64,000 nt of DNA from positions 1,054,001-1,118,000 of the forward strand of contig JBAOKB010000048.1 of the NCBI GenBank assembly GCA_037044905.1, in the 5' to 3' direction. This document shows, piece by piece, positions 51,997-62,737 of the stretch. A program made the translations under genes and the position numbers. Numbering within the stretch: position 1 is the stretch's first letter; every line of letters starts with the position of its first letter. The notes under the pieces were generated by a model. It ran no database searches, was not told the origin of the DNA, and saw nothing but the letters and a program-made list of their open reading frames with translations. Source of the stretch: Hortaea werneckii. Its lineage: Eukaryota > Ascomycota > Dothideomycetes > Mycosphaerellales > Teratosphaeriaceae.

Positions 51997-54900
51997 TCAC
52001 ACCCCAGGCCTCTGCAACGCATTCGCCATATTCGCAAAATGCTGCTGCAAATCATCACCGTTCTGCCCTCCACCTCCTCCTTGCGATCCTCCCCGCATCC
52101 CGCCCATCCCCATAGCATTGTTCTGCTGCTGCATGTTCTGCATATGGCCCTGCATCTGCATCTGCTGGGCCAGGGCGTCGCGGTTAGATCGCAAGGCCTG
52201 CATGTATTGCGGGTTGGGCGCGCCGGCAGGCACGACGTTATCGCCGCCTGCTGCGCTGCCTTGGTTGCTGCCAGCGCCGTTGTTCATGTTGCCTTGTTGT
52301 TGTTGTTGTTGTTGCTGTTGCTGCTGCATCTGCAACATCCTCATCTGCTGCTGTTGCATCTGCGCTTGGCTCATTTGTCCCTGCTGCTGCTGTTGTTGTT
52401 GCTGGGCGGCCCGCATCTTCTGCTGCCGCAAGAAGTTCTGAAGCGCTGGCGGCATGGTTTGCACGACCTGCGGCGGGATGTTCTGCCATCCGCCGTACTG
52501 CTGCACGTAAGGTGCAAGCTGGGTCGAGACTTGCCGCTGGTAAGCCATCTGCTGAGACCGTTGTTGGGCTTGTGCCATTTGGTCAGGCGTTGCCATCTGC
52601 TGAGGGTTCCCGCCTTGTCCGCCTTGCATTTGTTGCGGATGTTGGTTGACTTGCATCTGGTTTTGCATCTGATTAGGCTGCATTTGGGGATGCCCTCCAG
52701 GAGTCTGCTGTGGATGGCCATGCCCGCCTCCGCCGCCTGCCATACCCTGCTGTTGCGCTTGCTGGAGAGCGTGCATTTCCCGGATGCGCCTCGCTTGCAT
52801 TTCTCTATTCTGCTGCTGTTGCATCTGCATTTGCCAGTGGTTAGCCAATGGTTGGTTCCCGCTCCGCTGCGCCATCATGAGCTGCTGCTGCTGGTGACGC
52901 ATTCTCTGCTGGCCCTGAACAGAGATGGCTTGGAACTGTTCGGGCGTCATGTTCTGCGGCAAGCCACCTTGTCCACCAGCGCCAGGTGCGGGGGAGGCGG
53001 AATGCTGCTGCTGCTGTTGTATAGATTGTTGTCTTTGAAGCATGGCCAGTTGCTCAGGCGTGAATCCGTTTTGCGAGCCATTCATGTGTGGCGTTGGCTG
53101 CATGGCAGGCATGTGTCCACTATTCGGAGTCCCCATCTGCATGCCTGCCGCAGGACTGCCAGGCGGCAGGCGCGGCGTCTGGGTCATCTGTCTGTTAGGC
53201 ATAGCTTGAGGCATCGACGGTGTGCCCTGGGCGATCTGAGGCGTATTGTGCGTGCTGCCTGCAAAGTAAAAAAGATTTCGTCAGCCATTTTGCTCGAACT
53301 TTGTACACGCTTCGTTCTACTACCGCCATAGAAGGAGGGCGTTTGCGACTTACCTTGCTGCTGGCTACTCTGTCTGGCCATCGAAACGTTCCGTCCTGCC
53401 ATCATCGCACTTGTTGGCCTAGCGGGGCTTCCAGCGCCGCCTTGATTCGATCCTTGCGGTTGCATTGGGAAACCACCCTGAGGCATCATCGGGCTCGAAT
53501 TTAGCATGGGCGTCTGTTGCCGCGCAAGAGGGCTACCTTGAGCACCTCCCATCTGCGAAACTTGCTGAGGCTGCTGGAAGCCTTGGCCGCCCTGTTGCAT
53601 CATTGCCTGTGTATTTTGCTGTTGAGGATGACCATGCTGTGCGGAGTTCGCCTGCTGCGCCGCCAATTGCTGCGCTTGCTCCATCTGCTGCCTTTGCTGT
53701 TGCTGTTGCTGCTGTCGCAACATCTCGTTCCTCTGTGCCATCATGTTAGGATTTCCACCGCCCTGTGCTGCGTGGTGAGCGCGCTGCTGTTGTAGCAGCA
53801 TCTCTTTCTGTTTGGCTTGATGCTGCAGGAGCGCTTGTTGCCTCTGGTTTTGCTCCTCGGCAGCCTTCCGCTCGACCGCTTGCCTCGCCTCTTCGTCTTT
53901 GCGCACGCGTTCTTGCTCTTCGTGTTTCGCACGCACCATTTCCAAAGTCTTGAAGCGTGAGAAGCCCAGCGCCGCAGCGGCGCCTCCCTGACCATCACCC
54001 TGCAGGCCTCCAGCGGCGGCCGAGGTAGAAAGAGGCTTAAGACGCTCATCCATAATAAGCATCCGGCGCTCTTGCTCTGCGGCCTGTGCATCATCGGCAG
54101 CCATCTCCGCTGTTGTGCGCTTGCGAGTCTTAGGTTCAGGTGGTGTGGCAGAATGGAGAGGATCTGAAAGTATCTCTAGCACACGATCAGCATCCTGAGG
54201 TGTGCTGACTGGGTCCAGGAAGAGCGGCGGTTCAGTTGCAAGGAGAAGGTCCGACTGGAATGCGTATATATCACCTTCTTCCAAACACATTTTTTGCTGT
54301 TGACTCAGAGGCCCTCGGGAAGTTGCAGTCGGGGTTGGCGGGACAGAAGGCGTGGGCGGCTGCGACGCATCGGTCGAGCCCTTTTTCTTGTTGTTACTGC
54401 GAAGTTCCGAGGCAGGCGTGTTGGCAAGAAGCATGATTTCGTGGTGCTGGGTCAGAGCTGTCGGGTGGAGCACTGTCGTGAATATTTGTGGCCCGCCGTC
54501 TTTACTGGCCTTCTCCTTGCTTTTCTCCTTCTCCTTTTCCGGCGTATCACTAGTGCTGCTCCCGTCCTTGGTCCCTTGCTCCTCTGCGGACTTTGCTTTA
54601 TTTGGATATGGTGCAAACGCCGATGGCGTGACGTGCTCATTGTACCGATGCATGGAAAACTTGCCATCTGGACCTCCTCCATCCTTCTTCCCATTTCCTA
54701 CTGTGTCCTCCCCCTCCTTGGTCTTGTAGTTTCGTACCTCGACGATCAAGCATCCATCGTACCAAGGTACTCCGCTCACTAGAAGCTCCTCAATCATCTC
54801 ATGAGGCACAGTTCCCTTGCGCAGGTGCTCCAACACGAACTTCATCGGACTATCATAGGCATAGCTGCCCTCCTGCCCATGAAACTTGAAATGGGTATTA

Positions 54901-55121
54901 TGCAGATGCAGTACTATCGAAGGCGGCTTGCCCTTATGCTTGCGAAGAATGTATGCAGTGTCGCGTACGAAGGGTTCGGTAAGCTTGCGCTTTTTCTGAG
55001 GCGGCGCGTCGCTGGAACGGTCGCCATCTAGGCCACTTCCACGTTTGGAGAGCGACAATTTGGGGAGACGATCGCGTTGGCGGACTGGCGCACCAGTAGG
55101 ACGTGCCACTGCCGTGGCCAT
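51997..55121 (-). CDS. SPT20: SAGA complex subunit Spt20
   Basis: Exon 1 (55121-53354) and exon 2 (53258-51997) are joined over a 95-bp phase-1 intron (GTAAGT, branch GCTGACG, TTGCAG), giving 1009 residues. The conserved Spt20 domain is near the N-terminus: YILRKHKGKPPSIVLHLHN, then FKFHGQEGSYAYDSPMKFVLEHL and GTVPHEMIEELL followed by VPWYDGCLIVEV. The C-terminal half is Gln/Met-rich with long Gln runs, as in fungal Spt20 proteins. Spt20 holds the SAGA co-activator together for histone acetylation and TBP recruitment in the nucleus. A nuclear-type basic patch (PPQKKRKLTEPF) lies at about residues 40-52. The CAG/CAA runs are prone to length change. Confidence 0.9.
52290..52420 (-). repeat. CAG/CAA-type repeat encoding Gln runs in SPT20
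   Basis: Mixed CTG/TTG triplets on the plus strand encode a Gln run of about 12 and neighbouring Gln/Met runs in exon 2. A comparable run in exon 1 lies near 53690-53715. Confidence 0.75.
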
Positions 55122-56166
55122 TGCGGAGGAGTTCGAAGGTGTTCGGTTCCAAGGTTGTTCACTTGCAGCCTCGAGTGTGTACGTGTCGCAGCCCAGCCCA
55201 CTCAATGCGACTGGTAGTGGACGGAGTCCTCGCGCTCGTTTTGCGCATCAGTCGCGTCGCTTCTAGGACACACAGAGGCCCTGCTATTGTGCGATTGTCT
55301 TGCGGCGCCCTCGATAATGTCTGTGTGTGTGCACCAGTTGTCTGCAATTCAACGTCACTTGCATTCACATGTCCGGGCCTAAGACAAGTGACCCATTTGG
55401 GCGGGGTCCATCGGCCCGCACCGTGGCGCCAAGATCCTCATGGGCACGAGGTTGCTTCTCCTGCTCTCCATCTTTCCCCTTGACAACCTTGGAAGCATTC
55501 GGATTTGCAATCGCTGGTAGAAGAAAGAAAAACATGAAAGCTGTTGTGAGATCTAGTATGGACTTGGGATTATCAAAGTATGCGCCATACACTAGGGAAC
55601 ATCACCATCCCCCTGAGACCTTGGGGGAGCATAATGCCGCGTCTGGACATCAAAAGTCTTGCTTCTCGTTAATTAACAGGCAACAACTTGGGATTTTAAC
55701 GAAGACTGCCACTTATAGCCATTTTGAGCCCCAAATCCCGTACGCAGGCGTGTCGCAGGCCTAGCTGCACGGGAATCAACTGCTCAGATCTGCAGAATGT
55801 GGAGCCTCAAAACCCGGTTGAAAGACAACTCAAGTGCATTGCTCCTTACTCTTCACTTATTACGCTGTACTGGTCGTTAAAAGCGTTTAGGTAGGCCCTT
55901 GTATTTTATAATGTATTCTCATTCACAGCAGGCAGGAAGCTTCGTAATCGACGGGCACCTAAGTCATTCTCACGTGTCCGCTCCGGGTCGTTCTTTCCCT
56001 CTGTTCAACTTCGAAGCTGCCGCTTTCAGCAGCCACTAGCAGTCATCCATGTTGCCACAAGACAAGACTTCTCTTTTCCTCAAACCCATCCAACACGTTC
56101 AGTCGTCCTTCGACATACATTACCTCCCCTCTTTGACGAGCGTTGACTTCTCTTGCTTTGAGACAG
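55122..56166. other. Divergent intergenic region SPT20/DEAD-like gene
   Basis: About 1 kb between divergent starts. The part at about 55560-55900 is more AT-rich than its surroundings. No mobile-element terminal repeats or RNA gene were recognised. Confidence 0.4.
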
Positions 56167-58137
56167 ATGTCGTCCTACGAGGGCTCTGGCGACAGGGTCG
56201 CAAGTAATGGATCTTTCATCCTGGACCCTAGGGTTCGCGCGCATCGTGGTCTTCCAGACCACTACGCGCCAGGACCTGCTCCGAACGACTTCAGCCCACC
56301 AATGTCATCAACAGCTGGCCGCAAGCGCGAGCGCTCGCCCGACGATGGCAATCTGGAGCCCCCACGGGCTTCCAGATTGCCATTCAAGCGCGTCAGCATT
56401 GACTTGAGCGAGGAAGGCGAGATCGCTGAAGACGGCATGGGACCAGCAGGACGTTCCTTGGCGTCAAAGGACACCGATTACCCTGTGGCCGTCAAGGAGA
56501 CGTCTCCGGGGGAGGTATACGTTAACAGGGAGGACCGCATCAGCTCTGTGCCGCAGCAAAGTCGTGGCTCCGTACAGGTACCAAACAGCAATCCTCAACC
56601 CTCGGCCACCGTTTCATCGTCCTCAAGGCCTACACTGCTGCCGGAGCCACAGCCGGTAGCACGTGGGATGCAGACACTCCAGCCACAGCAGTCCAGCTGG
56701 AAGTCTTTGCTTGGCAGCAATGTACCTTTGGAACGTCTTTCACAAACCCTCCCTTCCTTGCCGACGAAAGACCAAGCTTCTATCCTGCAACCACTTCGTC
56801 GTGGCGAGTCGGTCGTTGTATATGGCAGACATAGTGAGTGAAACAATGAACAGTCCGAGGGGATCCAGTCTTTGTCGCTGACTTCTTCCAACTGCAGGTG
56901 CCGGAGAATTACTTACTGTCAAGCTTTCTTTGCTCGATGGGTACTACAACGGCTCGTCTCGGTCTCGTGCGAAAAGCAGAGAGCCGAGACCCGAACGCCC
57001 ATCTGCAATTTATGTTGCTCCGACCCGTGAAAAATGTGAAGCGCTCGCAAGATCTCTGAATGCGTTGGACAAAGAACCACAGTGAGTAGATGCAACAGTT
57101 TCACACCGTTAAAAGCGCGTCGACTAATGATCTGATTCAGCATTGTGGTTTTCGGCACATACAGCGACATGCGTGATAGCAAGGCTCCTCCCTCGCTGGA
57201 AGGCAGCATTGTATGCACCACTCCAGCGGGCCTCCTTGGCTGCGTTGGTCAGGAATACATCGCACTCTCTCACGTCTCGGTCTTGGTGTTAGACCACGTG
57301 GAGGAAATGATCACGGGAAAGTCCTGCGATCATGTCAGCCAGATTCAAGATCTGCTAAGGAAGCAAACAGTTGTAAAACCGGTCCAGCTGATCCTCGGTT
57401 CCGGTCTCACTGTCAGTCAGCGTCACGGGCTTGAGGCCTTTCGTCACAGGAGATATTCCGCTGGACCCATCATGATTCAGGTGGGTACAGCAGCGGAGGC
57501 GAAGGCTCGAGTTCCATCAAGCCCAAGACAAGAACCCACTGAAAACTTCCAAGCCGCCACCTCCACGGGTCTGCCGCGCCAGTCTTTGGTTCTTTCGTAT
57601 CTTGTCACAGAGAAAGACAAGGCCTCGAGGCTCCTAAAACTACAGTACTTTGTTGAGCGTTCCCTCTCAAAAGGCCGCAAGGTCCTCGTCATCAGCCCCG
57701 ATGACAACGATCACTCATGGCTCGGCTTAGTGCTCGCTTCTCACCCAGCAATCAGAATGCAAAAGGTAATGCTGGGAACGAACCACGAACTGCATCCGCG
57801 CTATTTTGACATGCTGTCGTCGGGTGAGCTTAACGTATTGCTGATCTCGATTGACAAGGCAAATAGCCGCCTGGTTACCTCACACTCAAGCAGGACGCCG
57901 CTCTCAATCGACGTATGCATCTTCAGACTTTACAAAGAGCACGGCAGCAGATCTTGGTTTCAAAAATATGAACAGCTTATCTTGCGTCTATCAGCCATCC
58001 CGCAGATCCGTGAATGCTTTACTATGCTGGATACGGACGAGGTGAAAGTAGGCCATGGTAATAAAATCATGCGCTGGCTGACGGAGATCAAGAGAGGCGT
58101 CCAACCTTGTCTTCAACCGACAAGGGACTCGCGGTAA
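56167..58137 (+). CDS. DEAD-box-helicase-like protein with degenerate motifs
   Basis: Three exons, 56167-56833, 56898-57081 and 57141-58137 (introns of 64 and 59 bp; phases 1 and 2; branch CTAAT in the second), 615 residues. The first 190 residues are disordered. A helicase-like core follows, aligning with DEAD-box order: a Q-motif-like region (VPLERLSQTLPSLPTKDQASILQPLRRGESVVVYG); motif I would be at GRHSAGELLT (usual AxxGxGKT lost); YVAPTREKCEALARSL (motif Ia-like); CTTPAGLL (Ib-like); VLDHVEEM in place of DEAD; then a C-terminal RecA-like part (KGRKVLVISP). With motifs I and II altered, ATP hydrolysis is unlikely. Its role as an RNA-binding or scaffold protein is inference, and the family position is not certain. 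Confidence 0.7.
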
Positions 58138-59574
58138 CAGCAAGCGCGTATGATATGTTGCGTCTCCTTCGGTCGGAGCCAGCCTACGCGTGATCGCTAT
58201 AGGATTCGCGCGTGCGAGCGGCCGAAAGAGTCTACTCAACGACGTCTTTCCGCGGAGCATTCTCCACCCTGGGCGCTTTCGGGTGAAACGGCATGGGCAC
58301 TCGGATTGGGAAATGGGTATTATCGGTGTGATAATGGACTAAGCGATGCTGTATACCTAGGTACTGTCGAGAGAGCAAGTATGAAAGAGGGCGAAAGCGA
58401 GCACACATATTGTCTTGGTAGCACGGCGGAGCGCTAGGCGCTCAGCATTGCATAAAAATGAAACGAGCCATCTTCACGAGCACGACCCATTTTATATTCC
58501 AATGGTCGTCAAGCTTCGGCCGTGACATGCAGGAACCGCTCGGCTGGCCAATAAGAGGCGATTGCGAGCGCCAGCCGGTCGGGAGGCAGAGCCGCCCAGA
58601 CGCGCCTTGTTCGCGAACTCCCTCCCGACGATTTTCTGGATCGTTCCTGCTCCAGGTGTTTCAGTGTTTCAGGCCTCAAAATATACGCTGGTGATCTACC
58701 TATAACTCGCTTGTCGCTCGCGTGCGTGCAGCGATTCTAGGAAATCGCCTGGATGAATCGTCGCATCGCTCGGCGCCCCGGCGAGAGCGAGAGGAGGAGC
58801 GTGTCCCAGTGAAGTAGCAGTGCGTCCCACTGTCCAAGTGTTTTGCAGTAGTCGCAGTCTTTTTCAGCACCATCCATCTGTCCAAGTCGATATCACGCTC
58901 GTTATCATATTCACCGGCTGTTCGAAGAGAAATTGGTTATTAGTGTCGGGTACACATTGCATTTCTCCTCCCCTGTGCTATCGACGATCTCGTCCGCCTC
59001 GCATTCCACCGTCAGCGGAAAGACCCTCGAGACCGTTAGCGAACAAAGTCCAAGAGCGGGACCAGTGATACAATGGGACAATAGGACAATGGACCAACCC
59101 TAGCTTTCATTCACTGGCTTTGTTCGAACGCGGCTTTGAGACACTCAGATCATTATCGTGCCGAAAGAGACACTAATAGAGGCGCATCGCTAATTACAAC
59201 CTGGCTGCGAAAGAAACATTGCCATTGTTCGTCACGACCTGCTTCCATTTACTGTGTTCAGGGCCCAGCACTGCCGAGCAGTTAATCTCAACCTACCAAG
59301 AAACTTTGGGACAGACGCACGCGATCTATCATCCGCGGACGGGCCATTGTTGCTACCCGCATACCTCAAGGACATCCGTTCTCCGTTCTTGGTAACGGCG
59401 CCGCACGGGCCGGTCTTTGTTGGAGATTACGCATCTTGCGGGTTCAAGATGCACTATCCCGTGTCCCTTCACAACCATTTTGGACATTTGGCTACGAGAG
59501 CAGGAGAGGATCTTTTGTCGGCGGCGGCGGACAATGACAGACACCTGGTCACGAGAGGCGCAGCGACAGCAGTT
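58138..59574. other. Intergenic region
   Basis: About 1.4 kb before the ferric reductase start, containing its promoter and a perfect TACCTAGGTA at 58354-58363. The reductase frame stays open above the chosen ATG to 59254. No other gene was recognised. Confidence 0.4.
58354..58363. promoter_or_regulatory. Palindrome TACCTAGGTA
   Basis: Perfect 10-bp palindrome 217 bp after the stop of the DEAD-like gene, in the region upstream of the ferric reductase. Confidence 0.6.
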
Positions 59575-61566
59575 ATGGCGCCACGCGAAGCATACCCCAT
59601 ACCAAAACCAATACCAGGGGGCGAGGTGACAGGGTTCGGACATCTCCTCAACTACAGCAACCAGGCGTACAACTTCACATTCGGCCTGGATGGCGTCAAC
59701 CAGGCGCAGAACTGGCTCTTCGTCAACATAATACTTTATTCCTTCTTAGGCCTGCTGGCCGCGACGTTCATTTACCGATGGGTCTACATCACCAACAACC
59801 ACCTACGACACCTCATGACCATGGGCCGATGGGTAGATCAGCGATACTGGATGTACAACCGCTCAACTTTCTGGCCATCGATAAAGCGGAACCTGCTCTA
59901 TGCGCCGCTTGGCCGCGTGCGACACAACCGCGAGATCCAGCTTTCGCAAGCCATCTCAATAGGCACATTACCTTCACGCTTCCACACGATCCTGCTCGGC
60001 GCATACTTAATATGTAATCTCGTCTACCTGCTGGTCCTCGACTGGTCGGTGAAGAACCACCATTCTGCCATTGCCGAGCTACGCGGCCGCTCCGGCATCC
60101 TCGCCGCCATCAACCTCATCCCCACCGTCCTGTTCGCTTTGCGCAACAACCCACTCATTCCGATCCTTAAGGTCTCCTACGACACCTTTAATCTTCTTCA
60201 CCGATGGTGCGCCCGTGTTATGGTCCTGCAGTCGGTCATTCACACCATTGCCTGGGCTGTCAACGCAATGGAAAGTGGCGGCATGCACCAAGTGCACACC
60301 AGTCTTTCAACGAGCACAAGCTACATGTGGGGCATGGTCGCCACTGTCGTATTCGGCTTTGTTCTCCTCACGAGCTTCAGCCCTATCAGACACGCTTTCT
60401 ACGAGACATTCCTGAACGTGCATAGGGTGCTGATTTGGATTGGTATTGTAGGCGTCTACATCCATCTCGACAAGGCCAATCTGCCGCAGCTGCCGTATGT
60501 CAAGCTCGTCATGGCCTTTTGGGTGGCGGAGTGGATCTGGAGATGTTTTAGAATCTGCTATCACAACGTCAGCAGAAGGAAAGGCATCACGAAAGTTACG
60601 GTCGAGGCGTTGCCGGCGGAGGCTTGTCGGGTGACATTCGAGCTGAAGCGACCGTGGAGGTGGACGCCGGGCTGCCATGTCCATGCATATCTGCCAGCAT
60701 ATTCATTATGGTCTAGCCACCCGTTCTCAATTGCATGGGCGGAGAGCAAACCCAAAGCTCAGCCGTTGGAGATCGAGATGGAGAAGATAGCCTCCAAGAA
60801 TGGCTCGCTCAGCCACAGCGCGGATATTGACCACCGACCTAGCATGGTGACTGGCGACTCAACTTACTCACGCAAATCGATGCTGGGTGGGCCAACAGTC
60901 ACCACAATCTCTGAAGTCGCGCATAGAAAGGACGGCGTCAACATAGCCATCCCTCGCGACAGCGCCGTCACATCCGTCTCGCTCATCATGCGCGCAAGAA
61001 CCGGCATGACGAGAAAACTCTACGAGAAAGCCTCCGCATCAAAAACAGGCACTCTGATAACCTGGGGAGCAATCGAGGGACCCTACGGCGGACACGATTC
61101 CATGACAAGCTACGGCACCGTCATCCTCTTCGCCGGCGGCGTCGGCATCACGCACTGCGTCGGCTTCGTCCACCACCTCATGCTGCAATACCAAGCCGGC
61201 ACGAGCTCAACGCAGAAGATCCTCCTCGTCTGGAGCGTCCCCAACACGGAAGCGCTCGAGTGGGTTCGGGTCTGGATGGACCAGATCCTGCGCATGGACG
61301 GCCGCCGCGACGTCCTCCGTATCCAGCTCTTCATCACGAAGCCCCGACATAGGGGGGAGGTCATCAGTAATACGGGCTCCGTGCAGATGTTTCCCGGCCG
61401 GTGTAACCCGGAGACCATCCTCAAGCGCGAAATGGCGGAGCGGATAGGCGCCATGGGTGTCACGGTCTGTGGGCCTGGCCCGTTTGCTGATGGGGTTAGG
61501 AGCGCGGCGAGGAGTGTGGTTACCGAGGGCGTGGTGGATTTTATTGAGGAGGCTTTTACTTATTGA
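59575..61566 (+). CDS. Ferric/cupric reductase transmembrane protein (FRE family)
   Basis: Single exon, 663 residues from the ATG at 59575; an in-frame ATG at 59449 would add 42 residues. About seven transmembrane helices occupy residues 45-325. Two pairs of heme ligands are spaced by 13 residues: His209 with His223 (LLHRW..VIHTIAW) and His283 with His297 (NVHRV..YIHLDK). The cytosolic part has the FAD-binding HPFSIAW (382-388) and an NADPH site with GGVGITHCVG and a C-terminal GPGPFADGVRSA. Such proteins move electrons from NADPH through FAD and heme to ferric or cupric ions outside the cell. A hydrophilic insertion of about 80 residues lies between the FAD motif and the NADPH lobe. Iron regulation is expected but not shown. 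Confidence 0.93.
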   Translation: MAPREAYPIPKPIPGGEVTGFGHLLNYSNQAYNFTFGLDGVNQAQNWLFVNIILYSFLGLLAATFIYRWVYITNNHLRHLMTMGRWVDQRYWMYNRSTFWPSIKRNLLYAPLGRVRHNREIQLSQAISIGTLPSRFHTILLGAYLICNLVYLLVLDWSVKNHHSAIAELRGRSGILAAINLIPTVLFALRNNPLIPILKVSYDTFNLLHRWCARVMVLQSVIHTIAWAVNAMESGGMHQVHTSLSTSTSYMWGMVATVVFGFVLLTSFSPIRHAFYETFLNVHRVLIWIGIVGVYIHLDKANLPQLPYVKLVMAFWVAEWIWRCFRICYHNVSRRKGITKVTVEALPAEACRVTFELKRPWRWTPGCHVHAYLPAYSLWSSHPFSIAWAESKPKAQPLEIEMEKIASKNGSLSHSADIDHRPSMVTGDSTYSRKSMLGGPTVTTISEVAHRKDGVNIAIPRDSAVTSVSLIMRARTGMTRKLYEKASASKTGTLITWGAIEGPYGGHDSMTSYGTVILFAGGVGITHCVGFVHHLMLQYQAGTSSTQKILLVWSVPNTEALEWVRVWMDQILRMDGRRDVLRIQLFITKPRHRGEVISNTGSVQMFPGRCNPETILKREMAERIGAMGVTVCGPGPFADGVRSAARSVVTEGVVDFIEEAFTY

Positions 61567-61716
61567 AGAGATGGGTCTTTTGGTTTTAGAGATATCTACA
61601 TTGTGAGCGTTTTCGTTATTTGTATCGTCGAGCCTGCAATTTTGGCTCGCTTTCTTTCACATTGCCTCTACATTTTCCATTCTTTTTCCTTTTCCTTTCT
61701 TTTCTTAACCGTGAAC

Positions 61717-61726
61717 TACCTAGGTG
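61717..61726. promoter_or_regulatory. Palindrome core ACCTAGGT (TACCTAGGTG)
   Basis: Carries the 8-bp core with one changed outer base, between the ferric reductase and the GT34-type gene. Confidence 0.5.
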
Positions 61727-62644
61727 GTGACACTGCGCGAATTCGAGTAAGAATTGCCAAGGCCATTTTGGTTCTCAGAATGTCACTCCATCAGCGCCAA
61801 TTATTGTCAATATAGCCATGCAAATTGATTGATATCAGTTACTAGGAGGGTCCATCCCTTTTCTTTCTGTTCCGTCGAAGTCATGCCTCCACGCCCGGAC
61901 CCACCATATCCCTGTCCACACAAAAAATGCCCGTTGGTTTGCCGAAGTTTCCTGCCGGCAAGCTGCGCATCGCCCAATCACATTTTCGTGCTGTGCCCCC
62001 CAATGGCCTCCCGTCCGACTCTTGCTTGCCAGGCTCGCACTTGTCCGACAATCTTCAATGGGATTAATAAAATATATGGATTGATGCAGAAGGGGCACAT
62101 CGGGGTCCCATTAGTCCAGTTTAATACGACCGGTCGCGTGGGCTGTCTGTTATTCCTTGCTCGGCCAAAGGCGCGCAGATCTCCATCATATCTCCGCGAA
62201 ATTTCCCTGACAATCTCCCCTTGTCCCACGGTAGACCCTGAAAGATGCGTCAATATAGCGAAGCTCAGCCGGGGGTCTTTTGTAGATGGGATAGTAGTTG
62301 AATAATGTGTAGACGATAACGGCCATCGCAATTCTAATTATTAGGACTGTGCAACGTCCTTTCCGCCGCGCCGGCCGGCTGGCTGGCGGAGGCAGTTCTG
62401 TCATCTCGTCCGTCGGAAGGAGGCGAATAGTGCGGTGGAACGCTTCACCATCTTGTGCCTTTCACCAGTTGGTCGCACTTTCCTTACTCTCTCTCTTGCT
62501 GTCCTGCTATCGCTTTCCAACTACTGTCGTTCCTTTTGCTTGCTCGCGATTTCTAGTCATTCTCTTGGTCATATCCAGAAGTAACGGGTTTTGCTTCTCT
62601 TCACGAGTAACTGAATTGGAAGTGCGTCAGAGGCGCCGCCCGGC

Positions 62645-62651
62645 TATAAAA
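62645..62651 (+). promoter_or_regulatory. TATA box of the glycosyltransferase gene
   Basis: TATAAAA in the context GGCTATAAAATG, 87 bp before the proposed start codon at 62738. It overlaps an out-of-frame ATG (62651), which would lie upstream of the expected transcript start. Confidence 0.55.
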
Positions 62652-62737
62652 TGCTCGCTGGTACGAGCGGGAACGTTTCCCAGGGTGAGTGAGGCGGCAT
62701 ATGTGAGCCCTCAAAGAAGGGGTCTGACCTGATTTAC

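Larger units (their letters stand above)
61567..62737. other. Intergenic region
   Basis: About 1.2 kb between the ferric reductase and the glycosyltransferase, both plus strand. It includes TACCTAGGTG at 61717-61726 and C/T-rich stretches. Frames within it lack recognisable content. Confidence 0.4.

Noticed and set aside
52039..53331. Long plus-strand open frame (430 codons) rich in Leu and His
   Set aside because: It is the antisense shadow of the Gln-rich SPT20 exon; CAG/CAA repeats keep the opposite frame open.
59254..59574. Upstream extension of the ferric reductase frame
   Set aside because: It begins with GTG and its sequence has no family features. An in-frame ATG at 59449 remains a possible alternative start.
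62651..62686. ATG overlapping the TATA box followed by a strong GTGAGT donor, as first exon of the GT34-type gene
   Set aside because: It ends in phase 1, but the acceptor at 62832 needs phase 0, and it would lie upstream of the expected transcript start.
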